From JAVVEW01 sp032251045 (GTDB lineage Bacteria > Pseudomonadota > Gammaproteobacteria > Methylococcales > Methylomonadaceae): a stretch of DNA of 64,000 bases. The stretch spans positions 1 to 64,000 of the forward strand of contig JAVVEW010000002.1 of NCBI GenBank assembly GCA_032251045.1, in the 5' to 3' direction. Position numbers and translations under genes: made by a program. Shown here one piece after another: positions 7,224 to 15,373 of this stretch. Each line of letters begins with the position of its first letter. Position 1 is the first letter of the stretch. Below the pieces are notes generated by a model. That model made no database searches and was not told the origin of the DNA. It saw only the letters and a list, made by a program, of their open reading frames with translations.

Positions 7224-7435
7224 ACCATAATCCGCTCTTCCTGATACTCAGAACCTGCATTCAGTAAAGCCTCTTGACGGTTTAACTGCAAAGCCTCCTG
7301 CAAGGTTAGTTTGAGCGTTTCCAGTAGTTGTTCCCGGCTGTATTCCTGACAATTCACCCCCGGCAACTCTTCAATCCAGCCAATCCAGACATCGCCGTCT
7401 TGTTTAATCAGTGCAGTATAATCACGATTCATCAT
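7220..7435 (-). CDS. hicB: HicB-family antitoxin (module 2)
   Basis: This 71-aa antitoxin-like protein has the HicB core DYTALIKQDGDVWIGWIEEL, then PGVNCQEYSREQLLETLKL and a C-terminal NRQEAL helix. Two consecutive ATG codons (7430-7435) directly follow the sufB stop (TGA, ATG, ATG), so its translation is probably coupled to sufB. Order is hicB then hicA, the reverse of module 1. It sits between sufB and sufC, two genes that are normally adjacent. Confidence 0.83.
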   Translation of the reverse strand: MMNRDYTALIKQDGDVWIGWIEELPGVNCQEYSREQLLETLKLTLQEALQLNRQEALLNAGSEYQEERIMV

Positions 7436-8881
7436 TCACCCCACCGCCCCTTCCAGGCTGATACCGAGCAAGGCTTGCGCTTCAACGGCAAACTCCATTG
7501 GCAATTCCTTGAATACTTCTTTACAAAACCCGTTGACGATCATCGATACCGCATCTTCGGCCGATAAACCGCGTTGCTGGCAGAAAAAAAGCTGATCTTC
7601 ACTGATTTTTGACGTGGTTGCCTCATGTTCGACCTGGGCCGAAGGCTGCTTGACCTCCACATACGGAAAGGTATGGGCGCCGCAGCGGTTACCGACCAGA
7701 AGCGAATCGCATTGGGTGTAATTACGAGCGTTTTCCGCGCTTTTCAAAACCTTTACCAGGCCGCGATAGGTGTTTTGCGCTTTGCCGGCGGAAATCCCTT
7801 TAGAGATAATCGTGCTTTTGGTGTTCTTGCCGATGTGAATCATTTTGGTGCCGGTATCGGCCTGCTGATAATGATTGGTCAACGCCACCGAATAAAACTC
7901 GCCCACCGAGTTGTCGCCGGTCAACACGCAGCTTGGATATTTCCAGGTGATGGCCGAGCCGGTTTCCACCTGAGTCCAGGATACTTTGGCATTTTTACCC
8001 CGACAATCGGCGCGTTTGGTGACGAAATTGTAAATCCCACCCCGACCTTGTTCGTCGCCCGGATACCAGTTCTGTACTGTGGAGTATTTGATTTGCGCAT
8101 TATCCAGCGCCACCAATTCGACCACGGCGGCATGCAGCTGGTTTTCATCGCGCATCGGCGCGGTGCACCCTTCAAGATACGACACATGACTGTCTTGGTC
8201 GGCGATAATCAAAGTACGTTCGAACTGGCCGGTGTTGGCGGCATTGATACGGAAATAAGTGGACAATTCCATCGGGCAGCGCACCCCTTTGGGAATGTAA
8301 ACAAACGAGCCGTCGGAAAATACCGCCGAATTCAACGCGGCAAAGAAATTATCACCGGCCGGCACCACCGTGCCCAGGTATTGCTCGACCAGCTCCGGGT
8401 AATCGCGCAAGGCTTCGGAAATCGGGCAGAAAATAACGCCGGCATCTTTCAGCTTGCCTTTGAACGTGGTCGCCACCGATACGCTGTCAAACACCGCATC
8501 CACCGCGACGCCCGCCAAACGCTCCTGTTCATCCAGCGGAATACCCAGTTTTTTATAGGTTTCCAAAAGTTTGGGATCGACTTCATTCAGGCTTTTCGGG
8601 CCTTCTTTAACTTTTGGTGCCGAATAATAGCTGATTGCCTGGTAATCGATCGGTGGAAAATTAACAAATGCCCACTCCGGCGATTTCATGGTTTGCCAGT
8701 GCCGGAACGCTTTCAACCGGAACTCGGTCATGAATTCAGGCTCCTGCTTGATTTTCGACAACCGGCGAATCACATCTTCATTCAGGCCCGGGGCAAAGCT
8801 GTCGCTTTCCATGTCGGTGACAAAGCCCGGCGTGTACTCCCGGCGCATCAATTGTTCAATTTCTTTCACGGTTGCGGACAT
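7436..8881 (-). CDS. sufB: Fe-S cluster assembly protein SufB
   Basis: SufB is the scaffold subunit on which the nascent Fe-S cluster is built in SufBC2D. At 481 aa the gene is full length. Conserved segments include NSAVFSDGSFVYIPKGVRCP, YLEGCTAP, the KNTKSTIISKGISAGKAQNT stretch, and RCGAHTFPYVEV near the C-terminus. It is the first structural gene, 12 bases downstream of the Rrf2-family regulator. A 426-codon open frame on the opposite strand is a shadow. Confidence 0.97.
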   Translation of the reverse strand: MSATVKEIEQLMRREYTPGFVTDMESDSFAPGLNEDVIRRLSKIKQEPEFMTEFRLKAFRHWQTMKSPEWAFVNFPPIDYQAISYYSAPKVKEGPKSLNEVDPKLLETYKKLGIPLDEQERLAGVAVDAVFDSVSVATTFKGKLKDAGVIFCPISEALRDYPELVEQYLGTVVPAGDNFFAALNSAVFSDGSFVYIPKGVRCPMELSTYFRINAANTGQFERTLIIADQDSHVSYLEGCTAPMRDENQLHAAVVELVALDNAQIKYSTVQNWYPGDEQGRGGIYNFVTKRADCRGKNAKVSWTQVETGSAITWKYPSCVLTGDNSVGEFYSVALTNHYQQADTGTKMIHIGKNTKSTIISKGISAGKAQNTYRGLVKVLKSAENARNYTQCDSLLVGNRCGAHTFPYVEVKQPSAQVEHEATTSKISEDQLFFCQQRGLSAEDAVSMIVNGFCKEVFKELPMEFAVEAQALLGISLEGAVG

Positions 8882-8893
8882 AATAAATTCTCC

Positions 8894-9343
8894 TTAACGA
8901 TATAAACTGGCGACCGGCACCAACACTTCATCAACCGGCGCTTTCGGCCAGGCCAGATCCGCCACGGTAACCGACTCTAACGCGTCCTGAATCTTGCGGT
9001 TGATCGGCTCCCAGACACCTTGAATCTGGCAACCTTGCGCTTGCTCACAATGCTCGCCATGCGCGCTGCATTCGGTCAAAGCGACCGGCCCTTCCAGCAC
9101 ATCGATCACCCAGGCAACAGTAATCTGCTCGGCCGGACGCGCCAGACGATAACCGCCCTTAGCGCCCCTGAGCGACACCACCCCACCGGCCTGAGCTAGT
9201 TTTTTCAGTAACTTGCGTACCGTCGCCTCACCCAAACCAGTCGCCTGAGCCACTTCCACCGAGGTGTGTACGGCCGCTTCCTTTTGTGCCATGAAGCTTA
9301 GAATCACTGTCGCATAATCGGTCAACTTACTTAAACGCAGCAT
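8894..9343 (-). CDS. Rrf2-family SUF operon regulator
   Basis: This 149-aa winged-helix regulator heads the SUF operon. The N-terminus MLRLSKLTDYATVILSFMA and the recognition region GLGEATVRKLLKKLAQAG are typical of the Rrf2 subgroup annotated as SUF regulator. Three cysteines (ECSAHGEHCEQAQGC, spacing C-X6-C-X5-C) match the [2Fe-2S] ligands of IscR-like proteins. The ATG at 9343 is the family start; a frame to 9361 adds six residues. It probably represses its own operon when cluster-loaded, as IscR does. The operator-like palindrome lies 25 bases upstream of the start. Confidence 0.92.
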   Translation of the reverse strand: MLRLSKLTDYATVILSFMAQKEAAVHTSVEVAQATGLGEATVRKLLKKLAQAGGVVSLRGAKGGYRLARPAEQITVAWVIDVLEGPVALTECSAHGEHCEQAQGCQIQGVWEPINRKIQDALESVTVADLAWPKAPVDEVLVPVASLYR

Positions 9344-9367
9344 AAAACTCTCTCGCCTCAATTGAGG

Positions 9368-9399
9368 ACTATTTTAGTGCTATTTAATTCCAGAGTAAA
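9368..9399 (-). promoter_or_regulatory. SUF operon promoter with Rrf2/IscR-type operator
   Basis: Read on the minus strand, a -35 TTTACT (9394-9399) and a -10 TAAAAT (9371-9376) are separated by exactly 17 bases. The -10 is embedded in the palindrome ACTAAAATAGT (9368-9378), which matches the centre of the type 1 IscR site (GACT, AT-rich spacer, AGTC). A bound regulator would cover the -10, consistent with autorepression. Confidence 0.7.
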
Positions 9400-9436
9400 G
9401 TACTAAGTTATTATGTCGATCCTGCCGGCAGATTAT

Positions 9437-10333
9437 CTAACGCTTACGCGCCAGACGCTTAGCCTGCTTTTCCGCCTCCAGGCGCTCAGCTTCGGCTTGC
9501 TCTTGCGCGACTTGCACTGGCATTTCCCAGGTCATTCTCCCAAGCTGTCCGGCACGAATATCATTGATCAACAATTGCGCGGCCAGCTCCAAATCCACCA
9601 CGCCACCTTTGCGCAAACAGCCACGCTGTCGGCCGATTGCGGTTAACATCATCTCGGCGCTGTGTGTCCCAACTTCCAGGCGATAACGCGCCGCCAGCGC
9701 ATGGGCATACTCCCGACTTAAAAACTCCAAGGCGTACAAGCCAACTTCGGTAAAAGTGAACGCAGTAGGCTTGATCGCACCGGTGGCCGCCAGCCGGTAA
9801 CCGGCATGGGGGCTGATCAACTTAGGCCATAACAAGCCAGGACTATCCAACAGCACGACATCCAATTCCAGAGCAATGCGTTGCAGGCCCTTGGTGATGG
9901 CTGGCTCGTCGCCGGTCTTGGCAATTTTCTTGCCGGTTAACAGATTGATCAGGCTGGATTTACCGACATTGGGGATGCCCATGATCAGTGCGGTGGTCTG
10001 TTTGCGGTCATCGTGCCGACCTAACAAGGCACGACACACCTTAGGAATCGTTCGCAAGGCGGTAGCATCGTTCAAAGCGCCGACCACTACTTGCTGGCGC
10101 TTTGAGGTCAATGCCGACAGCCACGCCTCGGTACGTACAGGGTCGGCCAGGTCGGATTTAGTCAGCACTTTAAGACGCGGCTTTTCCGGCGCCAGCTCGG
10201 CCAGCATGGGGTTGGCGCTAGACGCCGGCACCCGGGCATCCAATAACTCAATGAATAAATCGATTTCCGCCAGTTTTTCCTGAATTTCCCGGCGCGCCTT
10301 GTGCATATGCCCCGGAAACCACTGTATCGCCAT
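9437..10333 (-). CDS. ylqF: Ribosome biogenesis GTPase YlqF/RbgA-like
   Basis: This is a circularly permuted GTPase of the YlqF/RbgA family, which acts in large-subunit maturation in Bacillus. The order of GTPase motifs is permuted: G4 TKSDL near residue 63, G1 GIPNVGKSSLIN near residue 119, then G3 DSPG near residue 163. The start MAIQWFPGHMHKARREI (ATG at 10333, 298 aa) is the family hallmark; the frame to 10363 adds ten residues. The C-terminus is rich in Lys, Arg, Glu and Ala, as in RNA-binding tails. It is separated from the SUF promoter by about 40 bases and faces the same way. Confidence 0.92.
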   Translation of the reverse strand: MAIQWFPGHMHKARREIQEKLAEIDLFIELLDARVPASSANPMLAELAPEKPRLKVLTKSDLADPVRTEAWLSALTSKRQQVVVGALNDATALRTIPKVCRALLGRHDDRKQTTALIMGIPNVGKSSLINLLTGKKIAKTGDEPAITKGLQRIALELDVVLLDSPGLLWPKLISPHAGYRLAATGAIKPTAFTFTEVGLYALEFLSREYAHALAARYRLEVGTHSAEMMLTAIGRQRGCLRKGGVVDLELAAQLLINDIRAGQLGRMTWEMPVQVAQEQAEAERLEAEKQAKRLARKR

Positions 10334-10483
10334 TACTTCAATCCTTGTCCAAATTGCCGTCATCGGTCGATGATTTCAGCAATATACCTTATCATTTAAC
10401 GCCATACTTGGCATGGTCATAAAATTCGTCAATAGACCTAAGCGAAGTAGACCTTTCATAACAAAAATCAAACGAGGGACACC

Positions 10484-11434
10484 ATGAGCGAACACACCTC
10501 CTGGGCTAATCGCCTGCAAAGTACTGTATCGACCGGATTCGTTAAACTGAAACAACACCCGAAAACGCAAGCCTTAACCAGTTTGCCAGAGCCGAAACGC
10601 TCGCTGACTTTGCTAGGCTTGTTTCTGCTCAGTCAAGCGGTCATTTTCGGCTTGCTGTATCTGTTTTTCGGTCGCATTGTGGTAATCGGCTTTTTCGCCA
10701 GTATCCTGGCGGGACTGGCCACAGGTGTCGGCGCGTTGCCGGTGCTTTTCTTCAATAACATTTCCAAAAATCTGTTCAATTCACTACTGGGCGCGGCTGC
10801 CGGGGTGATGCTGGCGGCGACGGCGTTTTCCTTGCTGGTGCCGGGCATGGATTTCGGCAACCAGATCTGGCCTGGCAAAGGGCTGTGGGTGGTGGCCATG
10901 GGTATGTTGTTAGGCGCTGGCTTTTTGCATTATGCCGACCGGCAGTTGCCGCATATCAATTTCGGCGACAGCCCGGATCAAAAACTCGACTCACTGAAAA
11001 AAATCTGGCTGTTCATTATCGCCATCACCATTCATAACTTTCCGGAAGGTATGTCGGTGGGGGTCAGTTTTGGTGCCGGTGACATCAATAACGGTATCGT
11101 GCTGGCCATTGCTATCGCCTTGCAGAACATCCCCGAAGGGCTGGCCGTGGCCTTGCCCTTGTTGGGCCTGGGTTATTCAAAAAAATACGCCATCGGCATC
11201 GCCACCTTGACCGGCCTGGTCGAGCCGATCGGCGGTTTGCTGGGAGTCACCATGGTCACGGTGTTCAGCCCAATCCTGCCGATTGCCATGGGTTTTGCCG
11301 CCGGCGCCATGCTGTTCGTGATCAGCGAGGAAATCATTCCCGAAACCCATGCCAATGGCCGTTCGCGGCTGGCGACGTTTTCCCTGATGGTTGGCTTCAT
11401 CATCATGATGGCGCTGGATAATTTACTGGAATAA
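10484..11434 (+). CDS. ZIP-family divalent metal transporter
   Basis: This is a 316-aa inner-membrane protein with about eight hydrophobic segments. The ZIP metal-binding signatures are clear: TIHNFPEGMSVGVSFG near residues 182-197 and LQNIPEGLAVALPL near residues 212-225. A longer soluble N-terminus (about 45 residues) precedes the first membrane segment. A ribosome binding site (CGAGGGA) lies 7 bases before the ATG. It probably imports zinc or a related metal. The GDT1-family exporter gene starts 6 bases downstream, so the two are probably cotranscribed. The exact substrate cannot be read from the sequence. Confidence 0.9.
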   Translation: MSEHTSWANRLQSTVSTGFVKLKQHPKTQALTSLPEPKRSLTLLGLFLLSQAVIFGLLYLFFGRIVVIGFFASILAGLATGVGALPVLFFNNISKNLFNSLLGAAAGVMLAATAFSLLVPGMDFGNQIWPGKGLWVVAMGMLLGAGFLHYADRQLPHINFGDSPDQKLDSLKKIWLFIIAITIHNFPEGMSVGVSFGAGDINNGIVLAIAIALQNIPEGLAVALPLLGLGYSKKYAIGIATLTGLVEPIGGLLGVTMVTVFSPILPIAMGFAAGAMLFVISEEIIPETHANGRSRLATFSLMVGFIIMMALDNLLE

Positions 11435-11440
11435 GCACAC

Positions 11441-12112
11441 ATGGAGCTAATCAACACAGTATCGGACTGGCTGGCCCGTATCAACAGTCTGGAGTGGTCG
11501 CAGCTGGCGACCGGTGCCGGTACCACTTTCTTGCTGATCGCCGCCGCCGAAATCGGCGACAAAAGCCAATTAGTGTGCATGACGCTGGCGGCCCGACACC
11601 GCAAAGCCTGGCCAATCATTCTGGCGGCGTTGGCGGCATTCGGCTTGTTGAATTTATTGGCGGTGATGTTCGGCGCGGCCATTGCCCGCTGGCTGCCGGA
11701 GTTTGTGGTTGCCGGCGCGGTGGCGCTGTTGTTTTTGTTGTTCGCGCTGCAATCGTTATTGTTTGAGGAAGAGGATGACGACGATGACGGCCCGAAGCTC
11801 AGTCATCACGGTTTGTTCCTGACCACGTTCCTGATGATCACGCTGGCGGAATTCGGCGACAAAACCCAGCTGGCCGTGGTCGCGCTGGCCAGCACCTTCG
11901 CGCCGGTCTCGGTTTGGCTGGGGGCAACGGTGGCGCTGACCTTTACGTCAGCGCTGGGCGTTTGGGCCGGCCAAACGGTGCTCGGCCGATTGCCGATTCA
12001 CTGGCTGCATAAAATCAGCGGCCTGTTGTTTCTGGCGCTGGCCGCCCTGGCCGGCTATCAGGCCTACACCGCCTTCGACCGGGACGAATGGGTCAATTTT
12101 TTGACGCTCTAG
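11441..12112 (+). CDS. GDT1/TMEM165 (UPF0016) family cation transporter
   Basis: This 223-aa membrane protein has the two inverted-repeat signatures of the family: EIGDKSQLVCMTLAARHRK near residues 34-52 and EFGDKTQLAVVALAS near residues 134-148. The two halves are joined by an acidic cytoplasmic loop (EEEDDDDDGPK). Characterised members exchange Mn2+ or Ca2+ for protons. It lies directly downstream of the ZIP transporter in the same orientation, which suggests a small metal-homeostasis operon. Manganese export is the likeliest bacterial role but is inferred from the family. Confidence 0.9.
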   Translation: MELINTVSDWLARINSLEWSQLATGAGTTFLLIAAAEIGDKSQLVCMTLAARHRKAWPIILAALAAFGLLNLLAVMFGAAIARWLPEFVVAGAVALLFLLFALQSLLFEEEDDDDDGPKLSHHGLFLTTFLMITLAEFGDKTQLAVVALASTFAPVSVWLGATVALTFTSALGVWAGQTVLGRLPIHWLHKISGLLFLALAALAGYQAYTAFDRDEWVNFLTL

Positions 12113-12224
12113 GGTCGTAACGGCGAACGGTCGGCAATTGCCGCAATACTCAACCATCACTCGGCAAAATCTTGCCTCCGGTCTGAATGCTTACGTATCG
12201 CTGATCGCGCCACCCAGCAGAAAT

Positions 12225-12293
12225 GCCGGATGCGCTTAACGCTTATCCGGCCTACCTCCTTCGCGTAGGGTGGATAAACGAAGCGCATCCACC
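12225..12293. repeat. REP-like palindrome pair (BIME-like)
   Basis: Two imperfect palindromes lie 17 bases apart: 12225-12251 (arms GCCGGAT and ATCCGGC around GCGCTT) and 12269-12293 (arms GGTGGAT and ATCCACC). The second is the inverted version of the first in its core (GGATGCGCTT). The first closely resembles the well-known enterobacterial REP sequence. The rest of 12113-12394 shows nothing else recognisable. Confidence 0.75.
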
Positions 12294-12394
12294 AGGGTTG
12301 AGGGTTAAGACGGTATCTTTTTCGACGGCCTCCCATGGAGGCAAAGCTCGAACAACTTGAGAAATACAAGATGGCGTAACCGTCAATAAAATTA

Positions 12395-12410
12395 CGGCAC
12401 GAAAACTGCA
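12395..12410 (+). promoter_or_regulatory. Sigma-54-type promoter of the flgB operon
   Basis: The element CGGCACGAAAACTGCA contains GG (12396-12397) and GC (12408-12409) separated by 10 bases, the invariant spacing of -24/-12 promoters. It differs from the consensus TGGCAC-N5-TTGCA at two positions. Transcription would begin near 12421, leaving a short leader with the ribosome binding site AGGAGG at 12432-12437. Sigma-54 control of rod/hook genes is common in polar-flagellated gammaproteobacteria. Confidence 0.65.
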
Positions 12411-12445
12411 TGAAATCCCGGCAAACACTGTCAGGAGGTTTCATC

Positions 12446-12859
12446 ATGGCTATCAGTTTCGATAAAGCACTGGGTATTTTGCCCAAAGCGCTGGTACTGC
12501 AAGACCAGCGCAGTCAGGTACTGGCCGCCAATCTGGCCAATGCCGACACACCTAATTTCAAAGCCCGCGACCTGGAATTTGAATCCATGTTACGGCGGGA
12601 AATCCAACCTAACGCCAACCAACGTCCGGTGCGACTGGCCAGCACTCATGCCGGCCATATACGTGCCGGGAATGAACTGAACGGCGGCAGTCTCCTATAC
12701 CGAAATCCCAATCAGCCTTCTTTGGACGGCAATACGGTCGAAGAGCAAGTGGAGCAAGCTAAATATGCCGAAAACGCTTTGCGCTATCAGGCCAGTTTAC
12801 GCTTTATCAACGGCACCTTTTCCGGCTTGAGCACAGCGATACGAGGAGAAATTCGATGA
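12446..12859 (+). CDS. flgB: Flagellar proximal rod protein FlgB
   Basis: FlgB forms part of the proximal rod in the periplasm and is exported by the flagellar type III system without a cleaved signal. The ATG at 12446 (MAISFDKALGI, 137 aa) follows a strong AGGAGG; an upstream ATG at 12410 would overlap the promoter. Rod-protein motif LAANLANADTPNFKARDL is at residues 28-45. It is the first gene of the flgBCDEFGHIJKL operon and overlaps flgC by 4 bases. Confidence 0.95.
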   Translation: MAISFDKALGILPKALVLQDQRSQVLAANLANADTPNFKARDLEFESMLRREIQPNANQRPVRLASTHAGHIRAGNELNGGSLLYRNPNQPSLDGNTVEEQVEQAKYAENALRYQASLRFINGTFSGLSTAIRGEIR

Positions 12860-13275
12860 ACCCGTTCAAAATCTTTGATATTTCCGGAAGCGGCATGAAC
12901 GCACAATCGCTGCGCTTGAATCTGGTTGCCAGTAACATTGCCAACGCCAACTCGATCTCCAGCAGCATCGATCAAACCTATCGTTCCCGGCAGCCGGTAT
13001 TCGCTGCGGAACTGCGCAATGTCATGAGCCAGCAACCGGCCACCAGTTCAGTGAAAGTTTTAGGCGTGGTGGAAAAACAATCGCCACCGATTCAGGAATA
13101 TCTGCCCAATCATCCCATGGCCAATGAAGATGGCTATATTTTCAAACCTAACGTCAACACCATCGAGGAAATGGCCAATATGATGGCCGCCTCGCGTTCC
13201 TATCAGAACAACATCGAGGTATTGAACACGGCCAAGGAGCTGATGTTACAGACCTTGCGTATCGGTCAACCCTAA
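12856..13275 (+). CDS. flgC: Flagellar proximal rod protein FlgC
   Basis: This is a 139-aa rod component. The N-terminal signature SGSGMNAQSLRLNLVASNIAN and the C-terminal MANMMAASRSYQNNIEVLNT region, typical of axial proteins, are both present. It starts in an ATGA overlap with flgB. The short middle region is normal for FlgC. Confidence 0.95.
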   Translation: MNPFKIFDISGSGMNAQSLRLNLVASNIANANSISSSIDQTYRSRQPVFAAELRNVMSQQPATSSVKVLGVVEKQSPPIQEYLPNHPMANEDGYIFKPNVNTIEEMANMMAASRSYQNNIEVLNTAKELMLQTLRIGQP

Positions 13276-13286
13276 GAGGGTAAATC

Positions 13287-13964
13287 ATGAACATTGACAA
13301 AACATTCGCTAACTTAGGGGTCAGAACCACAGCCGATGCCGCTGCCGCCAAAAGCGCGGAACAAGGCCAGTTGCTGCAAGAGGATTTTCTGAAACTAATG
13401 ACCACTCAGCTCAGCAACCAAAGCCCGCTGGACCCTGCCGATAACAGCCAGTTTCTGGCGCAAATGGCGCAGTTTGCCACTGTTTCCGGCATCCAGGATT
13501 TACAAAAATCGTTTACCGAGTTTGCCGGCGCGATCAGCTCCAACCAAGCGCTGCAAGCTTCCAGCCTGGTCGGTAAAAATGTACTGATCCCAAGCAATAA
13601 CGCGGTGCTAGGGATTACCCAACCGTTGTCCGGTCAGGTCGAGCTGAACGGCGCCACCGATGATGTGGTGATCGAGATCGCCAGCTCAGGCGGGGTTAAA
13701 GTCCACGAACTGCATTTAGGCCCTAATCTGCCCGGCGCCATTCCATTTCAGTGGGATGGCCAGTTAGCCGATGGCAGCCAAGCCGCGCCTGGCACTTACC
13801 AGATCAGCGCCCGTGCCGGCATTAACGGCCAAACCACCGCTCTTGAAACCTTTGCCACCGCCGGTGTGCAGGCGGTGAATCTAGGCGGCAATCAAGGCCT
13901 GCAATTAGAGCTTAAAGGTCTTGGCGCGCAACCGTTCAACCAGGTCAGGCAGATTTTTCAGTAA
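13287..13964 (+). CDS. flgD: Flagellar hook capping protein FlgD
   Basis: FlgD caps the growing hook and guides FlgE polymerisation. The N-terminal export and capping segment QEDFLKLMTTQLSNQSPLDP (residues about 32-51) is the family hallmark, followed by NSQFLAQMAQFATVSGIQ. The C-terminal half has the FlgD Tudor/Ig-like region (PFQWDGQLADGSQAAPGTY). At 225 aa the length is normal. It is followed by flgE after 16 bases. Confidence 0.95.
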   Translation: MNIDKTFANLGVRTTADAAAAKSAEQGQLLQEDFLKLMTTQLSNQSPLDPADNSQFLAQMAQFATVSGIQDLQKSFTEFAGAISSNQALQASSLVGKNVLIPSNNAVLGITQPLSGQVELNGATDDVVIEIASSGGVKVHELHLGPNLPGAIPFQWDGQLADGSQAAPGTYQISARAGINGQTTALETFATAGVQAVNLGGNQGLQLELKGLGAQPFNQVRQIFQ

Positions 13965-13980
13965 CTTAAGGAGAAGCATC

Positions 13981-15351
13981 ATGTCATTTGCAACCGCTTT
14001 AAGCGGCTTGAGAGCCGCATCGACCAGTCTGGACACCACCAGCCACAATATCGCCAACGTCAATACCACCGGCTTCAAACGTTCACGCGCCGAATTCGCC
14101 GATGTTTTTGCCACCAGCTTAGGCGGTGTGGCCAGAACGCAACCGGGTGCCGGTGTCAAAGTCACCGAGATCGCTCAGCAATTTAACCAGGGCACGGTTG
14201 AATTTACCCAGAACAGCCTGGATCTTGCGATCAGCGGCAATGGCTTTTTTGCCCTGGCCGACACGCCAGATGCCCCTGTGCCTACCGCCTACAGCCGTAA
14301 CGGTGCGTTTCAACTGGATGCGGATGGCAATGTGGTCAATGATCAGGGCCGGTTTTTGATGACTTTTGCCCCTAACGGCGACCGCGTGGAAGATGGCTTC
14401 AGTCAAGGGGTTTTCCAAACGCTGAAGATCGACACGTCACAAGGCTTGCCCAGAGCCACCGAAAATATCGATACCACGTTGAACCTGAACGCGGCTTTGG
14501 AAGTACCTGACACCGCGCCTTTCGACCCCACGGACCCGACCTCTTTCAACAGCACCACCTCAGTCACTATTTTTGACTCCCAGGGCAATGACCACACCCT
14601 ATCCACGTTTTATGTTAAAACCGATGCCAACACCTGGGAGGCCTATTATTTTGTCGATGGCTTTGGCTTGGATATTGACCCGACCGCCGACCCGGCCGAC
14701 CCGGGCGACCCTCTTGCCAATCCCCCTATTCCACCGACACCGGTCACTTTAGGCGCATTCGCTGACCCAACAACCTCTAATGTTCCCGGTCAGCCGGTGG
14801 AAATTCTTTTTGATAACCTGGGGCAAATCTTATCCATCGATGGCGCTGGAACGGCGGTGAATTTCGCCAATGTTAATTTGTCGCAGATCAATCCCAACCT
14901 GAATGTCGCAGACCTGAACTTTGACATAAACCTGCTCGGCTCCACGCAATTTAACTCGCCGTTCAGCGTCAACAACTTAACTCAGGACGGCCTGACCGCA
15001 GGCAATCTCAGTGGCCTGGATGTTTCCAATGAAGGCGTTATTTTTGCCCGATTCACCAACGGTGGCACCAAACCTTTAGGGCAAGTTGCGCTGGCTCGGT
15101 TTCCCAGCAACCAGGGTCTTAGCAAGATAGGCGATACCACCTGGACGGAAAGCAGTACCTCAGGCCAGCCGGTATTTGGTGCTGGAGGCGGTAATAATTT
15201 TGGCTTGATTCAGTCCTCGGCCCTGGAAACATCCAATGTCGATATCTCCGAAGAATTAGTGCGCCTGATTATCGACCAACAAGCTTTCCAGGCCAACTCA
15301 CAAGCCATTTCAACCCGCGACCAGGTTATTCAGGCCGTCTTGAATATCTAA
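13981..15351 (+). CDS. flgE: Flagellar hook protein FlgE
   Basis: FlgE polymerises into the hook. The ATG at 13981 (MSFATALSGLRAASTSLD) follows an AAGGAG and gives 456 aa; an upstream ATG at 13921 lies within flgD. N-terminal SHNIANVNTTGFKRSRAEF and C-terminal DISEELVRLIIDQQAFQANS are the paired axial helices. Around residues 236-260 is an Asp- and Pro-rich segment of DP-type repeats within the exposed domain, the region that varies most in this family. Confidence 0.95.
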   Translation: MSFATALSGLRAASTSLDTTSHNIANVNTTGFKRSRAEFADVFATSLGGVARTQPGAGVKVTEIAQQFNQGTVEFTQNSLDLAISGNGFFALADTPDAPVPTAYSRNGAFQLDADGNVVNDQGRFLMTFAPNGDRVEDGFSQGVFQTLKIDTSQGLPRATENIDTTLNLNAALEVPDTAPFDPTDPTSFNSTTSVTIFDSQGNDHTLSTFYVKTDANTWEAYYFVDGFGLDIDPTADPADPGDPLANPPIPPTPVTLGAFADPTTSNVPGQPVEILFDNLGQILSIDGAGTAVNFANVNLSQINPNLNVADLNFDINLLGSTQFNSPFSVNNLTQDGLTAGNLSGLDVSNEGVIFARFTNGGTKPLGQVALARFPSNQGLSKIGDTTWTESSTSGQPVFGAGGGNNFGLIQSSALETSNVDISEELVRLIIDQQAFQANSQAISTRDQVIQAVLNI

Positions 15352-15373
15352 TTCACGTCACAGGAGCACCGCT

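Noticed and set aside
7625..8905. A 426-codon open frame opposite sufB
   Set aside because: It is fully antisense to a clear sufB, has no recognisable domain, and arises from codon bias of the sense gene.
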